A stretch of 40,590 nucleotides of DNA, taken from assembly GCA_947600065.1 (NCBI GenBank), contig CANQFZ010000014.1:1-40590 (forward strand). Reading direction: 5' to 3'. Positions 24,708 through 34,900 of the stretch are shown in pieces (the first letter of the stretch is position 1; each line of letters opens with the position of its first letter). The DNA is from an uncultured Clostridia bacterium. Lineage in GTDB: Bacteria; Bacillota; Clostridia; Oscillospirales; Ruminococcaceae. Position numbers and translations under genes: made by a program. The notes below the pieces were generated by a model. The model saw nothing but the letters and a program-made list of their open reading frames with translations, ran no database searches and was not told the DNA's origin.

Positions 24708-24736
24708 ATTATAATACTTTTAGTTATAATTTGCAA
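24708..24736 (-). promoter_or_regulatory. Sigma-A promoter of lon-engB
   Basis: Minus strand: TTGCAA (24731-24736), 17-nt spacer, TATAAT (24708-24713). The transcript would carry a leader of roughly 95 nt before the lon ATG. Confidence 0.82.
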
Positions 24737-24765
24737 CTCTGAAAATATTCCGATTTATTTTCACA

Positions 24766-25548
24766 TTATCGGAAAATAAGTGAAAAAATGAGATAAACAA
24801 CCGGCTGGTGGAGCATATATATCCATATTGTATAGCGACCGACAGTGGCTAACCACTTTATATGTACGGGATAGAAGAATTTCGGGAGAGAGCCGTTTTT
24901 CGCCCATATTCCGAAATAACTTCCGGCGATAAACAAAAACAGCCATGGGAATATCGGGAAATAATCGTATGAAGAAAAGCCTTTCGGATCAAATCCAAAC
25001 GGAAACAACACGCCCGCATTATATAACTCATCCGGCAGTTTCCACTCGAAAAGCCCCGGCAGACCGAAAAATCCGCCGCTTACTACCCCGCCGCCATCAT
25101 TGTATATCCTCACTACATAACATGAAAGCGCAAACAAAACTCCAAAAACTATTATTCCTACCAAAGCGGGAATATGGTCAAGAACTTTTTCGGAAAGTCC
25201 GAAGATCATCATAGAAATTCCCAGAAAATGTAAAATTCCGAAATAAATGTTCCCGCTCGTAAAGAAAGGCGTAACAAAAGTAAGTATCATTCCCAGAAAA
25301 AAACACTGTACTCCGCGCTTCAGATTATTGCGGGAATAACGGCAGACCGTTCCCGAAATGAAGATAAACAGACCCGCAAAGGAAGTCTGGACAACATCGA
25401 ACCATTCGTCAAAAAACACAGGCACTTTGACGCCAAAAAAATAGTTCAAGTCAAACATAGCGTGATAAACGACCATACAAATGATCGCAAATCCGCGAAG
25501 CTCGTCAAGAAGCCCTACTCTCCCGCTTGTTTTTTTATCTGTCGGCAT
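24766..25548 (-). CDS. DUF1624 / HGSNAT-like membrane acyltransferase
   Basis: A 260-residue polytopic membrane protein with the DUF1624 (heparan-alpha-glucosaminide acetyltransferase catalytic-domain-like) signature: LLDELRGFAIICMVVYHAMFDLNYFFG at the N-terminus, with the key His in VVYHA. Later segments are AGLFIFISGTVCRYSRNN, FGILHFLGISMMIFG, YFPIFPWLFLFIAGSYFGIWAKN and the last helix VGRYTIWIYMLHQPVVYLIFS. About seven membrane helices are visible. The family transfers acyl groups to sugars or surface polymers; the substrate here is unknown. It has its own divergent promoter. Confidence 0.88.
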   Translation of the reverse strand: MPTDKKTSGRVGLLDELRGFAIICMVVYHAMFDLNYFFGVKVPVFFDEWFDVVQTSFAGLFIFISGTVCRYSRNNLKRGVQCFFLGMILTFVTPFFTSGNIYFGILHFLGISMMIFGLSEKVLDHIPALVGIIVFGVLFALSCYVVRIYNDGGGVVSGGFFGLPGLFEWKLPDELYNAGVLFPFGFDPKGFSSYDYFPIFPWLFLFIAGSYFGIWAKNGSLPKFFYPVHIKWLATVGRYTIWIYMLHQPVVYLIFSLIFR

Positions 25549-25581
25549 AATTTTCCCCCGTTGTTTTATCGCTTACTATAC

Positions 25582-25610
25582 ATTGTAGCACATTTAACGA
25601 AAAAATACAA
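25582..25610 (-). promoter_or_regulatory. Sigma-A promoter of the DUF1624 gene
   Basis: Minus strand: TTGTAT (25605-25610), 17-nt spacer, TACAAT (25582-25587), about 35 nt before the start. The -35 lies only 7 bp from the -35 of the divergent dusB promoter. Confidence 0.75.
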
Positions 25611-25617
25611 TAACCTC

Positions 25618-25646
25618 TTGAAAAAAAGTTTGAAATATGCTAAGAT
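25618..25646 (+). promoter_or_regulatory. Sigma-A promoter of the dusB operon
   Basis: TTGAAA (25618-25623), 17-nt spacer, TAAGAT (25641-25646); GATAAT overlaps as an alternative -10 with a 20-nt spacer. It is divergent from the DUF1624 promoter, about 80 nt before dusB. Confidence 0.6.
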
Positions 25647-25724
25647 AATGTTGTGACTGAATTGAACAATTGTCAAATAATTGTTAGTCAAAGAAACAAA
25701 TATACGCCGTAAAAGGGGCTTGCT

Positions 25725-26708
25725 GTGGAACATATAAAAATAGGAAACGTTGAAATAGAAAAAACGGCGGCTCTCGCGCCGATGGCGAGCGTTGCGGACA
25801 GAGCCTATAGACTTATTGCAAAAGAATACGGTGCGGCATATTGTGTGGGAGAAATGGCGAGCTGTAAGGGGCTTTGCTTTTCAGACAGAAAGACCGCAGA
25901 GCTGCTTTGTATAACTGATGCCGAACGCCCTGCGGCGATACAGCTTTTCGGCGCAGAACCCGAATTTATGGAAAAAGCGGTTAAAATTGCTGAAAAATAT
26001 TCGCCCGATATTATCGACATAAACGCGGGCTGTCCTATGCCGAAGATAGTAAACGGCGGAGCGGGAGCGGCACTTATGAAAACTCCCGAGCTTTTTGGAA
26101 AAGTTGTACGCGCGGCAGTTATGGCGACAAATATCCCCGTTACGGTTAAATTCCGCAGCGGCTGGGACGAAAGCTCGGTAAACGCCGTAGAGATAGCGAA
26201 AATTGCCGAAGAAAACGGCGCGGCGGCAGTGACTGTCCACCCGCGCACTAAAACCCAGCTCTATGCGGGGCACTCGGACTGGAGCGTTATAAAAGCCGTA
26301 AAAGACGCGGTAAGTATTCCCGTTATAGGGAGCGGAGATGTGCAGAGCGTAAATGACTGCGTGAAAATGTACGAACAGACGGGCTGCGACCTTGTGATGA
26401 TAGGCAGGGGGAGCTATGGAAAGCCGTGGCTATTCGGGCAGATAAGCGATTATTTCGAGGGAAAGCCTATAAGAAGCGAGCCGGCTTTCACTGAAAAAAT
26501 AAGCATTATGCGCCGACACATAACGCTTCTCACAGAAGATAAAGGTGAAACCGTAGGAATAAAAGAGGCGCGGCGACAGGCGGCGTGGTATATAAAAGGA
26601 ATAAACGGCGCGGCAAAGCTGCGCGATGATTTCTCAAGAATGAACACGTTCGATGACTTTGAACGGCTTTTGGAAAAAATTTCGGAGGTAAACAAAAATG
26701 GAGCTTGA
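25725..26708 (+). CDS. dusB: tRNA-dihydrouridine synthase (DusB/NifR3 family)
   Basis: FMN-dependent enzyme reducing specific uridines in tRNA to dihydrouridine; 327 residues. The TIM-barrel motifs are present: LAPMASVADRAYR, ASCKGLCFSDRK, PAAIQLFGAEPE, DINAGCPMPKIVNGGAGAALM with the catalytic Cys, VTVKFRSGWD, VTVHPRTKTQLYAGHSDW, IPVIGSGDVQS and MIGRGSYGKPWLF. The C-terminal helical RNA-binding part follows. The start is GTG at 25725 with AAAGGGG 6 nt upstream. It overlaps the DUF815 gene by 11 nt. Confidence 0.95.
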   Translation: MEHIKIGNVEIEKTAALAPMASVADRAYRLIAKEYGAAYCVGEMASCKGLCFSDRKTAELLCITDAERPAAIQLFGAEPEFMEKAVKIAEKYSPDIIDINAGCPMPKIVNGGAGAALMKTPELFGKVVRAAVMATNIPVTVKFRSGWDESSVNAVEIAKIAEENGAAAVTVHPRTKTQLYAGHSDWSVIKAVKDAVSIPVIGSGDVQSVNDCVKMYEQTGCDLVMIGRGSYGKPWLFGQISDYFEGKPIRSEPAFTEKISIMRRHITLLTEDKGETVGIKEARRQAAWYIKGINGAAKLRDDFSRMNTFDDFERLLEKISEVNKNGA

Positions 26709-27837
26709 AAAGCTTAAAACGCTTTGTGCGTTCGACATAAAGGACGACCCTCTTGTCAGGGCGCTGTGCAAGGAAAATGATTATCCGAGGGCGCTTAATA
26801 TTCTCCTCACAAAAAATCAGACTCTGGCGGAATACTTTTGCGATGCAATGAAATATTCGGGCTCGCCGCTCGTGGACGAGTGTGCGAAAGCTCCGACCGA
26901 GCAGAGGATCAGTGCTATTGAATATGACCTTAAAGTCATAAGCGATATTGTTGCGAAAGGCGCAGAGGGAATAAAGCAGGAAATTGCCGAAAAGACGGGG
27001 AATGAATTGATAAAGGAAATGCCCTGCTTTGAGAGCGGGAAGTTTGAATATGACGCGGAGTATTTCCTCGATTTTGTCCGCAAGAACGGCAGCGGTATCT
27101 TCGCAAAATACCGCGCGTTTACATACAACGGAAAGCTCAAACCCATAGAAAAGCCCGACCCAATTTCTTTAAGGGATCTGAAAAACTATGAGATACAGAG
27201 AAAGCAGGTCATTGAAAACACGCTTTGCTTTTTAAAGGGTCAGCCCGCGCAGAACGTTCTGCTTTATGGCGACAGAGGAGCGGGAAAATCCTCGACGGTA
27301 AAAGCTATCTTTAACGAATATAAAGAACTCAGAATGGTCGAGATAGCGAAAGAGGACATAAAGTATCTTCCCGAGCTGTTCGGTATTCTCGGGAAAACGG
27401 GGCTTAAATTTATAGTGATGATAGACGACCTGTCATTTTCGGAGGTCGACGACAGATTTGCGGTATTAAAGGCGGCTCTGGACGGATCGCTTTCCGCAAA
27501 GCCCGAAAATATCCTCATCTACGCCACCACAAACCGCAGGAAGATTATCCGTGAAACAGTCGCAGAACGTGAAATATCGACGGCTGACGCTATAGACGAA
27601 AGTATGTCGCTTTCGGACAGGTTCGGTCTGTTTATTACATTTTCAAAACCCGACAAACAGCTTTATCTCAATATCGTGCATCAATTGTGCGAGGACAAGG
27701 GCATAAAAGCCGATGAGGAAAAGCTCGACAAGTCGGCGGAGCTTTTTGCTCTGCGTCACAGCGGACGTTCTCCGAGAACCGCAAAGCAGTTTGTTGAATG
27801 GCTTTCGGGCAGAATAGAGCTTGGTCTTGATTACTGA
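26698..27837 (+). CDS. DUF815 family ATP-binding protein
   Basis: An AAA+-like ATPase of 379 residues. Walker A GDRGAGKS at 191-198 follows NVLLYG; Walker B is FIVMIDDLSFSEVDDRF; IYATTNRRKIIRET carries a sensor-1 Asn. The N-terminal 180 residues are helical. The DUF815 family occurs widely as an uncharacterised P-loop ATPase. Here translation overlaps dusB. The downstream substrate-binding lipoprotein starts 28 nt after its stop, so the three genes probably form one transcript, though no functional link is obvious. Confidence 0.9.
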   Translation: MELEKLKTLCAFDIKDDPLVRALCKENDYPRALNILLTKNQTLAEYFCDAMKYSGSPLVDECAKAPTEQRISAIEYDLKVISDIVAKGAEGIKQEIAEKTGNELIKEMPCFESGKFEYDAEYFLDFVRKNGSGIFAKYRAFTYNGKLKPIEKPDPISLRDLKNYEIQRKQVIENTLCFLKGQPAQNVLLYGDRGAGKSSTVKAIFNEYKELRMVEIAKEDIKYLPELFGILGKTGLKFIVMIDDLSFSEVDDRFAVLKAALDGSLSAKPENILIYATTNRRKIIRETVAEREISTADAIDESMSLSDRFGLFITFSKPDKQLYLNIVHQLCEDKGIKADEEKLDKSAELFALRHSGRSPRTAKQFVEWLSGRIELGLDY

Positions 27838-27865
27838 AATTATCGGCAGAAAAACGGAGTATAAA

Positions 27866-28774
27866 ATGAAATTTAAAAGAATTGTATGCGTTGCATTGTT
27901 TTGCGCGGCGGTGTTGTGCGGGTGTGATAAAAAAGATAATGTTCCGTCAGAGATAGTTGTTTCAGGCGACAGCGAATATGAAGAAGATGTAAAGCCTTTC
28001 CCCGCAGAATCCTGCGGCGTTATGCTTAATAAAGAGGCTGAAAAAGTAGTATCTCTCTCCCCCGCTACGACCGAGATAATTTGTGAGCTGGGGTTTGGGG
28101 ACAGGCTTGTGGCTGTGAGCAACTATTGCGACTATCCCGAAGGCTTATCAATGCCGAAAGTGGGAAGTACGGAAAACCCGGATATTGACGCGATAATTGC
28201 GCTTGAACCCGATGTCGTTTTTACACTTTCGCTCTTGTCAGAAAGAGACAGGTATATGTTAAACCATGCGGGAATTGAAGTGCTTACGCCAAAAAATCCA
28301 GAGAGCATTGAAGATTACTATACAATGTACAAAGAAATTGCTGCGGCATTTTATGGGAAAACAATTTTAGATCCACAAAAGGGCGAATTTAAAAACGTTG
28401 CAATCGCAGGCGATGCACGCAAAAAGCTGGAAGACGCGGCTATAGAGATAGGGAGCTTTGTCTATATAACCGAAATGATGACGCTTTCGGGAAATGATAC
28501 TTTTGCGGGAGCGGTTTTAGGGCTTTGCGGAGAAAATTTGTGCAATAAAAGCGGTTATGTTTCGACGGAAGAATGTGGAGAGGTCGTTCCGAAATATATT
28601 ATTGCCGACGACAAACTGACCGAAGCTAAACTCAAAAAGGACAAGACAGTTTCAAAAATGCTGAGCGGCGGTGCAAAGATAATCTACATTACTTCTTCTT
28701 ATCTTGAACGTCCGACATCGCGTACCGCCGAGGTATTTTCACAGATAAGAGAACAACTTAGTCAAAGCGAATAG
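27866..28774 (+). CDS. ABC transporter substrate-binding lipoprotein (BtuF/FhuD-like fold)
   Basis: A 302-residue lipoprotein. The signal peptide ends in a lipobox LCGC with Cys20. The body has the helical-backbone class III binding-protein pattern: KVVSLSPATTEIICELGFGDRLVAVSNYCDYPE, VGSTENPDIDAIIALEPDVVFTL, VLTPKNPESIEDYYTMYKEI. Such proteins bind cobalamin, haem or siderophore-iron. No permease or ATPase gene is next to it, so it is an orphan and ligand identity is open. The ATG at 27866 has GGAG 7 nt upstream; an earlier in-frame start at 27821 would destroy the signal peptide. Confidence 0.88.
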   Translation: MKFKRIVCVALFCAAVLCGCDKKDNVPSEIVVSGDSEYEEDVKPFPAESCGVMLNKEAEKVVSLSPATTEIICELGFGDRLVAVSNYCDYPEGLSMPKVGSTENPDIDAIIALEPDVVFTLSLLSERDRYMLNHAGIEVLTPKNPESIEDYYTMYKEIAAAFYGKTILDPQKGEFKNVAIAGDARKKLEDAAIEIGSFVYITEMMTLSGNDTFAGAVLGLCGENLCNKSGYVSTEECGEVVPKYIIADDKLTEAKLKKDKTVSKMLSGGAKIIYITSSYLERPTSRTAEVFSQIREQLSQSE

Positions 28775-28813
28775 TTTTACAGTCTGTAGTTTTAGTTGTC
28801 ATTGATAAAAATC

Positions 28814-28882
28814 AGAGGCTGAAGTTTAAATGGAAAAGTTGCTTACAATATTAAACAACTTTCCCTTAAAGCTTCAGCCTCT
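28814..28882. terminator. Long imperfect hairpin, bidirectional terminator
   Basis: The outer stem AGAGGCTGAAG (28814-28824) pairs with CTTCAGCCTCT (28872-28882). The inner part pairs imperfectly down to AAGTTG / CAACTT around a 14-nt loop. On the minus strand it is followed by GATTTTTATC, serving the giant surface protein gene; on the plus strand by TTTACTATT, serving the lipoprotein gene. Confidence 0.8.
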
Positions 28883-28892
28883 TTACTATTAT

Positions 28893-28934
28893 CTCTTACC
28901 TCTAACCTCTAAACTCTTACCTCTTACCTCTAAA
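28893..28934 (-). repeat. Heptamer tandem repeat array (six units)
   Basis: Six perfect-length heptamers in a row: CTCTTAC, CTCTAAC, CTCTAAA, CTCTTAC, CTCTTAC, CTCTAAA. On the minus strand these are TTAGAG/TAAGAGG-type units, the same family as the array at 17551-17585. The array lies just after the stop of the giant surface protein and before its terminator, so it is transcribed in its 3' UTR. Confidence 0.85.
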
Positions 28935-28953
28935 AACCGCCCTCGTTTTTAAT

Positions 28954-31900
28954 TTAGCGTGATTTTTTCTTAGACTTTACAGCGCATACAGTAAACGCCG
29001 ACATTGAAACAAGCATTACTCCTACAAGTATTCCTATCGGGCTTCCTGTCGGAGGAACATCCTCGCCTTCACTCGGTTTTTCTTCCTTAGCGCCGCAGAG
29101 AGTGCATACGCCGTCTTTAAAGACATGTTCGCCGTATTCTTCTATCTCTCCGCATACGCACTCGCGATAATGGTGCTCGGAATCATACTTCCATTCGCCA
29201 AATTCGTGAACATGGTCGGAAGGCAGGCGCTCAATAACTTCGCCGTCAGCTATCTTTTCGCCGCAGCCAAGGCAGTAGGTGTCGCCCGTATAACCTTCTT
29301 CTTCGGTAGTAGCGGGTTTATGTCCTACGATATTAGTGCCGCCGCTGTGGGTCGTGCTGTCCTTTTCGGTGTACTCAAAGCCGCATACCTCGCAGTGCTT
29401 TCCGCTTTCGCAAGTCGCAGTGCCGCCCGTGTGAGCAGCCTTATCACTAAGAACATGACAGTTGGGATTTGTGCAGGCTGTCTGATGCCCTGTTTCATCG
29501 AAAGTTACGTTTCCTGAGAAATTATGCTGTTTTGCTTCTTCTATTACCGCGTCGCAGTCTTTGCAGCGGACTTCTGTTTCACAGTTATAGTCCTCGTCTG
29601 TGGGGGTATGCTTTGTTATTTCCCTGTAGCCGCAGACTGAACATTCGCGATAGTGATTTTCTCCGTCCGCAACATAATCGCCGAACGAATGTTCCGCAAG
29701 GTCTTCTACATGACCGCAGCTGCATTCGTGATAATGGTGCTGTGCATTGTAGAGCCAGCCATTAAATGAATGTACGTGCTCATCGGGCAGGCGCTCTAAA
29801 GTTTCGCCCTTTGAAATAAGCTCGCCGCAGGTTTCACAATATGTGTCGCCCGTATATCCTTCTGCTTCGGTCGTTGCGGGTTTATAGCCGTCGAGCCTTG
29901 TTTCGCCGACATGGTTATTTGGGTCTTTTTCGGTGTATTCAATTCCGCAAAGCTCGCAGTGAGCGCCGCTCGTGCAGGTAGCTGTTCCGCCGATATGAGC
30001 AGCCTTTTCGCTGGTCTTACGGCAGTTTACGTTTACGCACGCTACCCGGTGACCCGACTCGTCACCTTCTACTCGTCCCGCAAAGTTATGACTTTGCGCG
30101 GGAACTATAACGGCGTCGCAATAAATGCAGGTTATAGCCGTTTCACAGTTATAGTCCTCGGGCGTATGCTCGTGAACACCTACCTGGCGATAACCGCAGT
30201 CGAGGCACTGACGATAATGGGTGTCGCCGTCATTGTGGTAGTAATCAAATGAATGCTCTTTTATAGAGCTTGCGTCTATCTCGCCGCAGCCCGAGCATGA
30301 GAGCCAATGTTCTTTATCGTTATGTCCTTCTATGCTGAAATCGTGTTCGTGAACTTCTTCGAGCATAGGAATTACTTTTCCTTCGGACAATACCTGTTCA
30401 CAGCCGAGACAGTAAAGGTCGCCCGTATATCCGTCTGACTCATAAGTTGCTTCTTTTTCATTTCTGAGCTCTGTGCCGCCGACGTGATTTTTAGGATCTA
30501 ACTCTCCATAGTGAGTATGGCAAAGATCGCACTCGGCTTCGCTGCAGCAGGTAGCCGCTGTTCCCTGAACATGAGCTTCATGCTTTTCAGCGTCACAGTC
30601 GGGGTTTGTACATTCGAGCAGGTGGGTATTTTCATTGCCGCTTCCGGGTTTTACTGCCCAGGAGTGTTCTGCGCCTGCGGCTATCATTTCATACCCGCAG
30701 TCATCACAGAACGTAGGCGTTGTACAATCGTGGTCGCTCGTACCTTTATGCTCAATACGAAGCTGTGCCTCACAGCCCTTTATCGTGCAGTTATGATAAT
30801 GATATTCGCTGTTTGTATGCCAGTCTTCACACCAGCTATGCTCAAGCAATGCGGGAAGGACTGTATATCCGCACTCCGAGCAAGTTACCGCCTTATGGCA
30901 GTCGCCCTCATAACCGTCTTCTGCCAGCTTGTCGTGGGGCTCTACTTCGCTGAGAACTTTCTTGCAGACAGCACATTCAAGGTGATGTCCCGTTTCATCT
31001 GCAACATAAACCGCCTCGTGGTCGTGGTTTGCTCTAGAATATCCGCAGCCTGTGCAAACGTCGTCTACAAATGTATGTTCACTGACATAAATGCCCTCTG
31101 TATACTGATACTTACAGCCATCTTCTACGCAAAGGCGCGAATGAAGCTCTGCCTCGTGTCCCGAAACCGGAGCAAGAAGATTGTTGTTGAAGGGTGAATG
31201 ATGAGTTTTTGCGCTCTTTATTTCTTTTCCGCATGCAGCGCAATTTACAGCGGTCGTGCAGTCGCCGTCGTCAGTTCCAAAATGAGTTTCGGTCTGGACG
31301 TAATCGCAGTTCTTACACTGACGATAGTGGTTGTTTTTATCCCACGCCTGCTGATAATAATCGCCGAATTCATGCTCTTTCGCGGGGTTAATTACCTTTC
31401 TGCATACCTTGCAGCGTTCTTCGGTCTCGCAGTTGTTGTCGTCCGTATAAATGTGCTTTCCTGTAGCGGGAGTTGTCTTTTCATAGCTATCGCCGCATAT
31501 CGTACACTGATATGTTTCAACTCCACTTGTAGCGCACGTTGCGGAAACAGTCTTTACGAGAACATAATTATGTGTTCCGCCGAGATTTTCAACCTCTGTC
31601 GTATAAGTATCGCCGCAGTATTCACAGGTATGCTTAACTGTTCCCTTGTCAGTGCAGGTGGGCTTTTTCGTCATTTCTTCTTTGTAAGAATGAAGCGAAC
31701 TATACGCGGGCAACTCTTCGGTTTTCTTAAAGCCGCAAACCGAGCACACCCATTCTTTGAGACCGCTTTCCTTACAGGTTGGGTCTTTTACGGTCTTCCA
31801 AACGCCCGTATGTTCTTTGTTCGGCTCCATGGGAGAAGAGAACTTCTCTCCGCAGTCCGCGCATACAGACATCTTTACTTTGTCCTTTGTGCAGTCGCCC

Positions 31901-34900
31901 GAAGGTGAAGCCGCAAAGCTGCTTCCTACAAAGTGAGCATGAGTCGGGATCTCCAGAACGCTGCGTATTGCTCCGCACTCTGTGCATACCTCATAGGAAA
32001 TGCCGTCTATATCACAAGCCGCTTCTTTTACAAAAGGCATCCAGTAGTGCTGTGCGTCTGAATTTGCCGTGCCGCTTGTTTCAACTTCGATATAGCTGCA
32101 CTTTTTGCATTTCTTAATTGTATAAGTCAGTCCGTCGCAAGTAGATGTTACTGTCTCTACATTTGAAAGGTCATGCGAATGTTCGGTCTTTTTAATTGCC
32201 TCATTATAGCTTTTAAAAGGAACATAGAACCTTCCGCAGTCTCTGCACTTATACATTGTAACTTCATATTTATTTTTAGTGCAGGAATCCTCAAATACAA
32301 AGGTAGAACGTCCTGAAAGAACTCCGTGATCTTTACCTACCTTTATCTCGCGAGTTACGGTCGAATCGCCCTTTACGGCGGTTATGGTGTAATTATAATA
32401 TTCGCCTGCCTTAGAGGGAGCTTCGAGAGTAAATGATGAACCCGCAGTGTAGTTCTTTGTGCCGCCCTGTCCCGAAACGGTGATAGTATCAGCTCCGAGA
32501 ACGTTTACTGTCGGTGCGCCGCAGAATGTATCGGAATCTTTTCCTCTGGTGATTGTGTAATACTCCTGATTTGGAACAACAACTATCACGGGGTCAGCCG
32601 AAACTACCTTCGGAACAACGGTAACTACTCCTGCCTTTTCTTCTTCAGCCTTTACGGTCTTGGGAACAAAGGATACATTGAGCATATCGTTTGCGCCGAT
32701 TATGTCGTAATAAGTGAGCTTGAAGGTGCCGTCAGCGCCAACAGCTATATTGCGTCCGCCAAACGAAACAACGTCTACGGTATATCCTTCCTTGGCTTCA
32801 ACCTTGAATGTATGGCTTTCGCCTTCTTCAAACGAGATAAAGCCGTCTGCTCCTACAGCAGGAACGTTGTCGCATGTAACAGAGCCGTTTCCGTCTGTTT
32901 TTACGATTATGTTATGGTCTTTCTCCATTTCGTCCGCGCTTATCTGAGAAGCGTCGAGAGCAACTATCTCAAACGGTGAGAAAGAATCGCAGAGTATAAC
33001 CAGACCATACTGTGTAACAGCGAGCGGGATTTCCTCTACGGAAATTATATCGTCGCCGTATTTGTGTCCGGGCTTATTTTCGTTTCCGCAATGTTTTGTT
33101 TCCGAGCAGCGTGTAAAGTGATAAGCCTTGAAGACTACTTCTTTATTCGCAACATCTTCCGCGTCATAGCCTTCGGGGAAACCAAGCTGCATTCTCAGGC
33201 TCTCGCCCTCGAGAACAACGGTCATTTTGCAAAGACGCGTAAAGTTTATCTCGTACATTTTGCTGCTCTTTATCGCAGACTCGGGAATATCAGTATATTC
33301 GTCAAATGCATCTGTAACTTCGTTATACTTAGCGCGGCTCATTCCGTCTTCTTTACCTATTTCTTCAACGGTGAGCATAAGACGACCGTTCATATCGTCT
33401 ATCTTCATCTGCTTCTGAAGCTCTTCGAGAGAGGTTTTAGAACCGTCTGTTCCCTCTACAGCGAGCTTGCTTAAATCGAGGTCGTCTGGATTATCGAGCA
33501 GATAGGGACGTCCCCAGAGCGCCCAGTCGATACCCTGGCTGCGGTATGCCATAGGACATACTGATGTCGACATAATGTAGCTCCAGGAATTGGGAGCTTT
33601 ATTTGAACGGCTGCCTACAAGTCCCGTTATTTGGAAATCATAAAGCGTAAGGTCGTCGGACCAGTTTGTACTTGCGCGGAACTTATATTCCAGACCTTTT
33701 ACGAAACAGTTTTCGGGATCGTGTACATGCTTTTTGTCACAATCATAGAGCCACGTAACTACGCCGTCATCTATGATATAGTCGCCGTCGAGGTCGGCAG
33801 AAGTCCTTGAGACAAGCTTCATTTCAAAGATCTCGCCGTCTCTGTCCTGCTGGTATGTGGCAAATTTTACCTGTATAGGCTCGTTTGCCGCTCTTCTGTA
33901 ATCTTCAGTCTCGGGCGCACCCCGGTTAGTTATGCCGACAGTGCTTATTTCGGACAGAACGGGGTGGTACATCTTGTCGTCAAATTCGATATGAATAGTA
34001 AACATCTGTCTTGTGTCAAGCTGACCCGTAGGAGCGGGAGACTGTCTGTAAATGCACGGAGCAGCCTCAAATGCAGCAGCGGCATTATAGAGAAGCTCTG
34101 TCTGCGAAATTATATCCGAACCGTCGCCCTGATAAAATCCTGTTTCGGGATCTTTGGAAAGTCCGTTTGACTCGGGACGATTGCCCCATGTTTCAAATCC
34201 CTTCGGACGTCTTGTAGTAAGCGCAAACTCAACATACTCGCAGGTCGCGGTATAGAGCTTCAAGTATTTGTCGGTGTCGTAGAAAAACTCATTATTCTCT
34301 GACAATACCAGCGCTGCCGCAACATAATACCAGTCTGTCATACTGTGCGAAGTCCCGTCGGGGTGCCGGTCGTACATTTTTATGAGCAGATAAACGCCCT
34401 GTTCTGCGGCTTTGCTCATGCCCATACCGTTATAATCAACGGTAAACTGACCCGCAGTTTCGCCTTCCATTTCGCCGTTTGCGGTATAGGAAACGTGAAG
34501 ACCCGTTACGGTATCGTTATAAACATCGTCGCCGTTATAGGTAGACTGCTCTATTTGAGGATATGTAAAGCTCATATTGCCGCTCGAAACAACTCCCGAA
34601 GGCAGCCAGTTGTTTCCGACTACTTCGCTTCCGACAAGGAGATAGCTGTCTACTTCGCCGCCGTCGTTTCCTTTGCCGTCGCCTTCGATACGTTTTCCGT
34701 CCTTATCGAGACGAATGGGGTCGTCCCATGTAGCGTCGAGAGCATACCATTTCTCCCCTATGCGTACCTCGTTCCACATATGCATTTCGGGTGAATTTCC
34801 CGAATTCTGTATACCGTGTACAAGCACGCAGGGAATATTCAGCCTATTCAATACCGCCTGCACTGTGCGGGCATAACCCTCGCAGACGCCCTCGTGTGTA

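Noticed and set aside
30511-31908. Long plus-strand ORFs (228 and 236 residues) with many hydrophobic residues
   Set aside because: They are antisense to the Cys-rich repeats; the apparent membrane segments arise from the complement of Cys/Glu/His codons. No ribosome binding site or family match.
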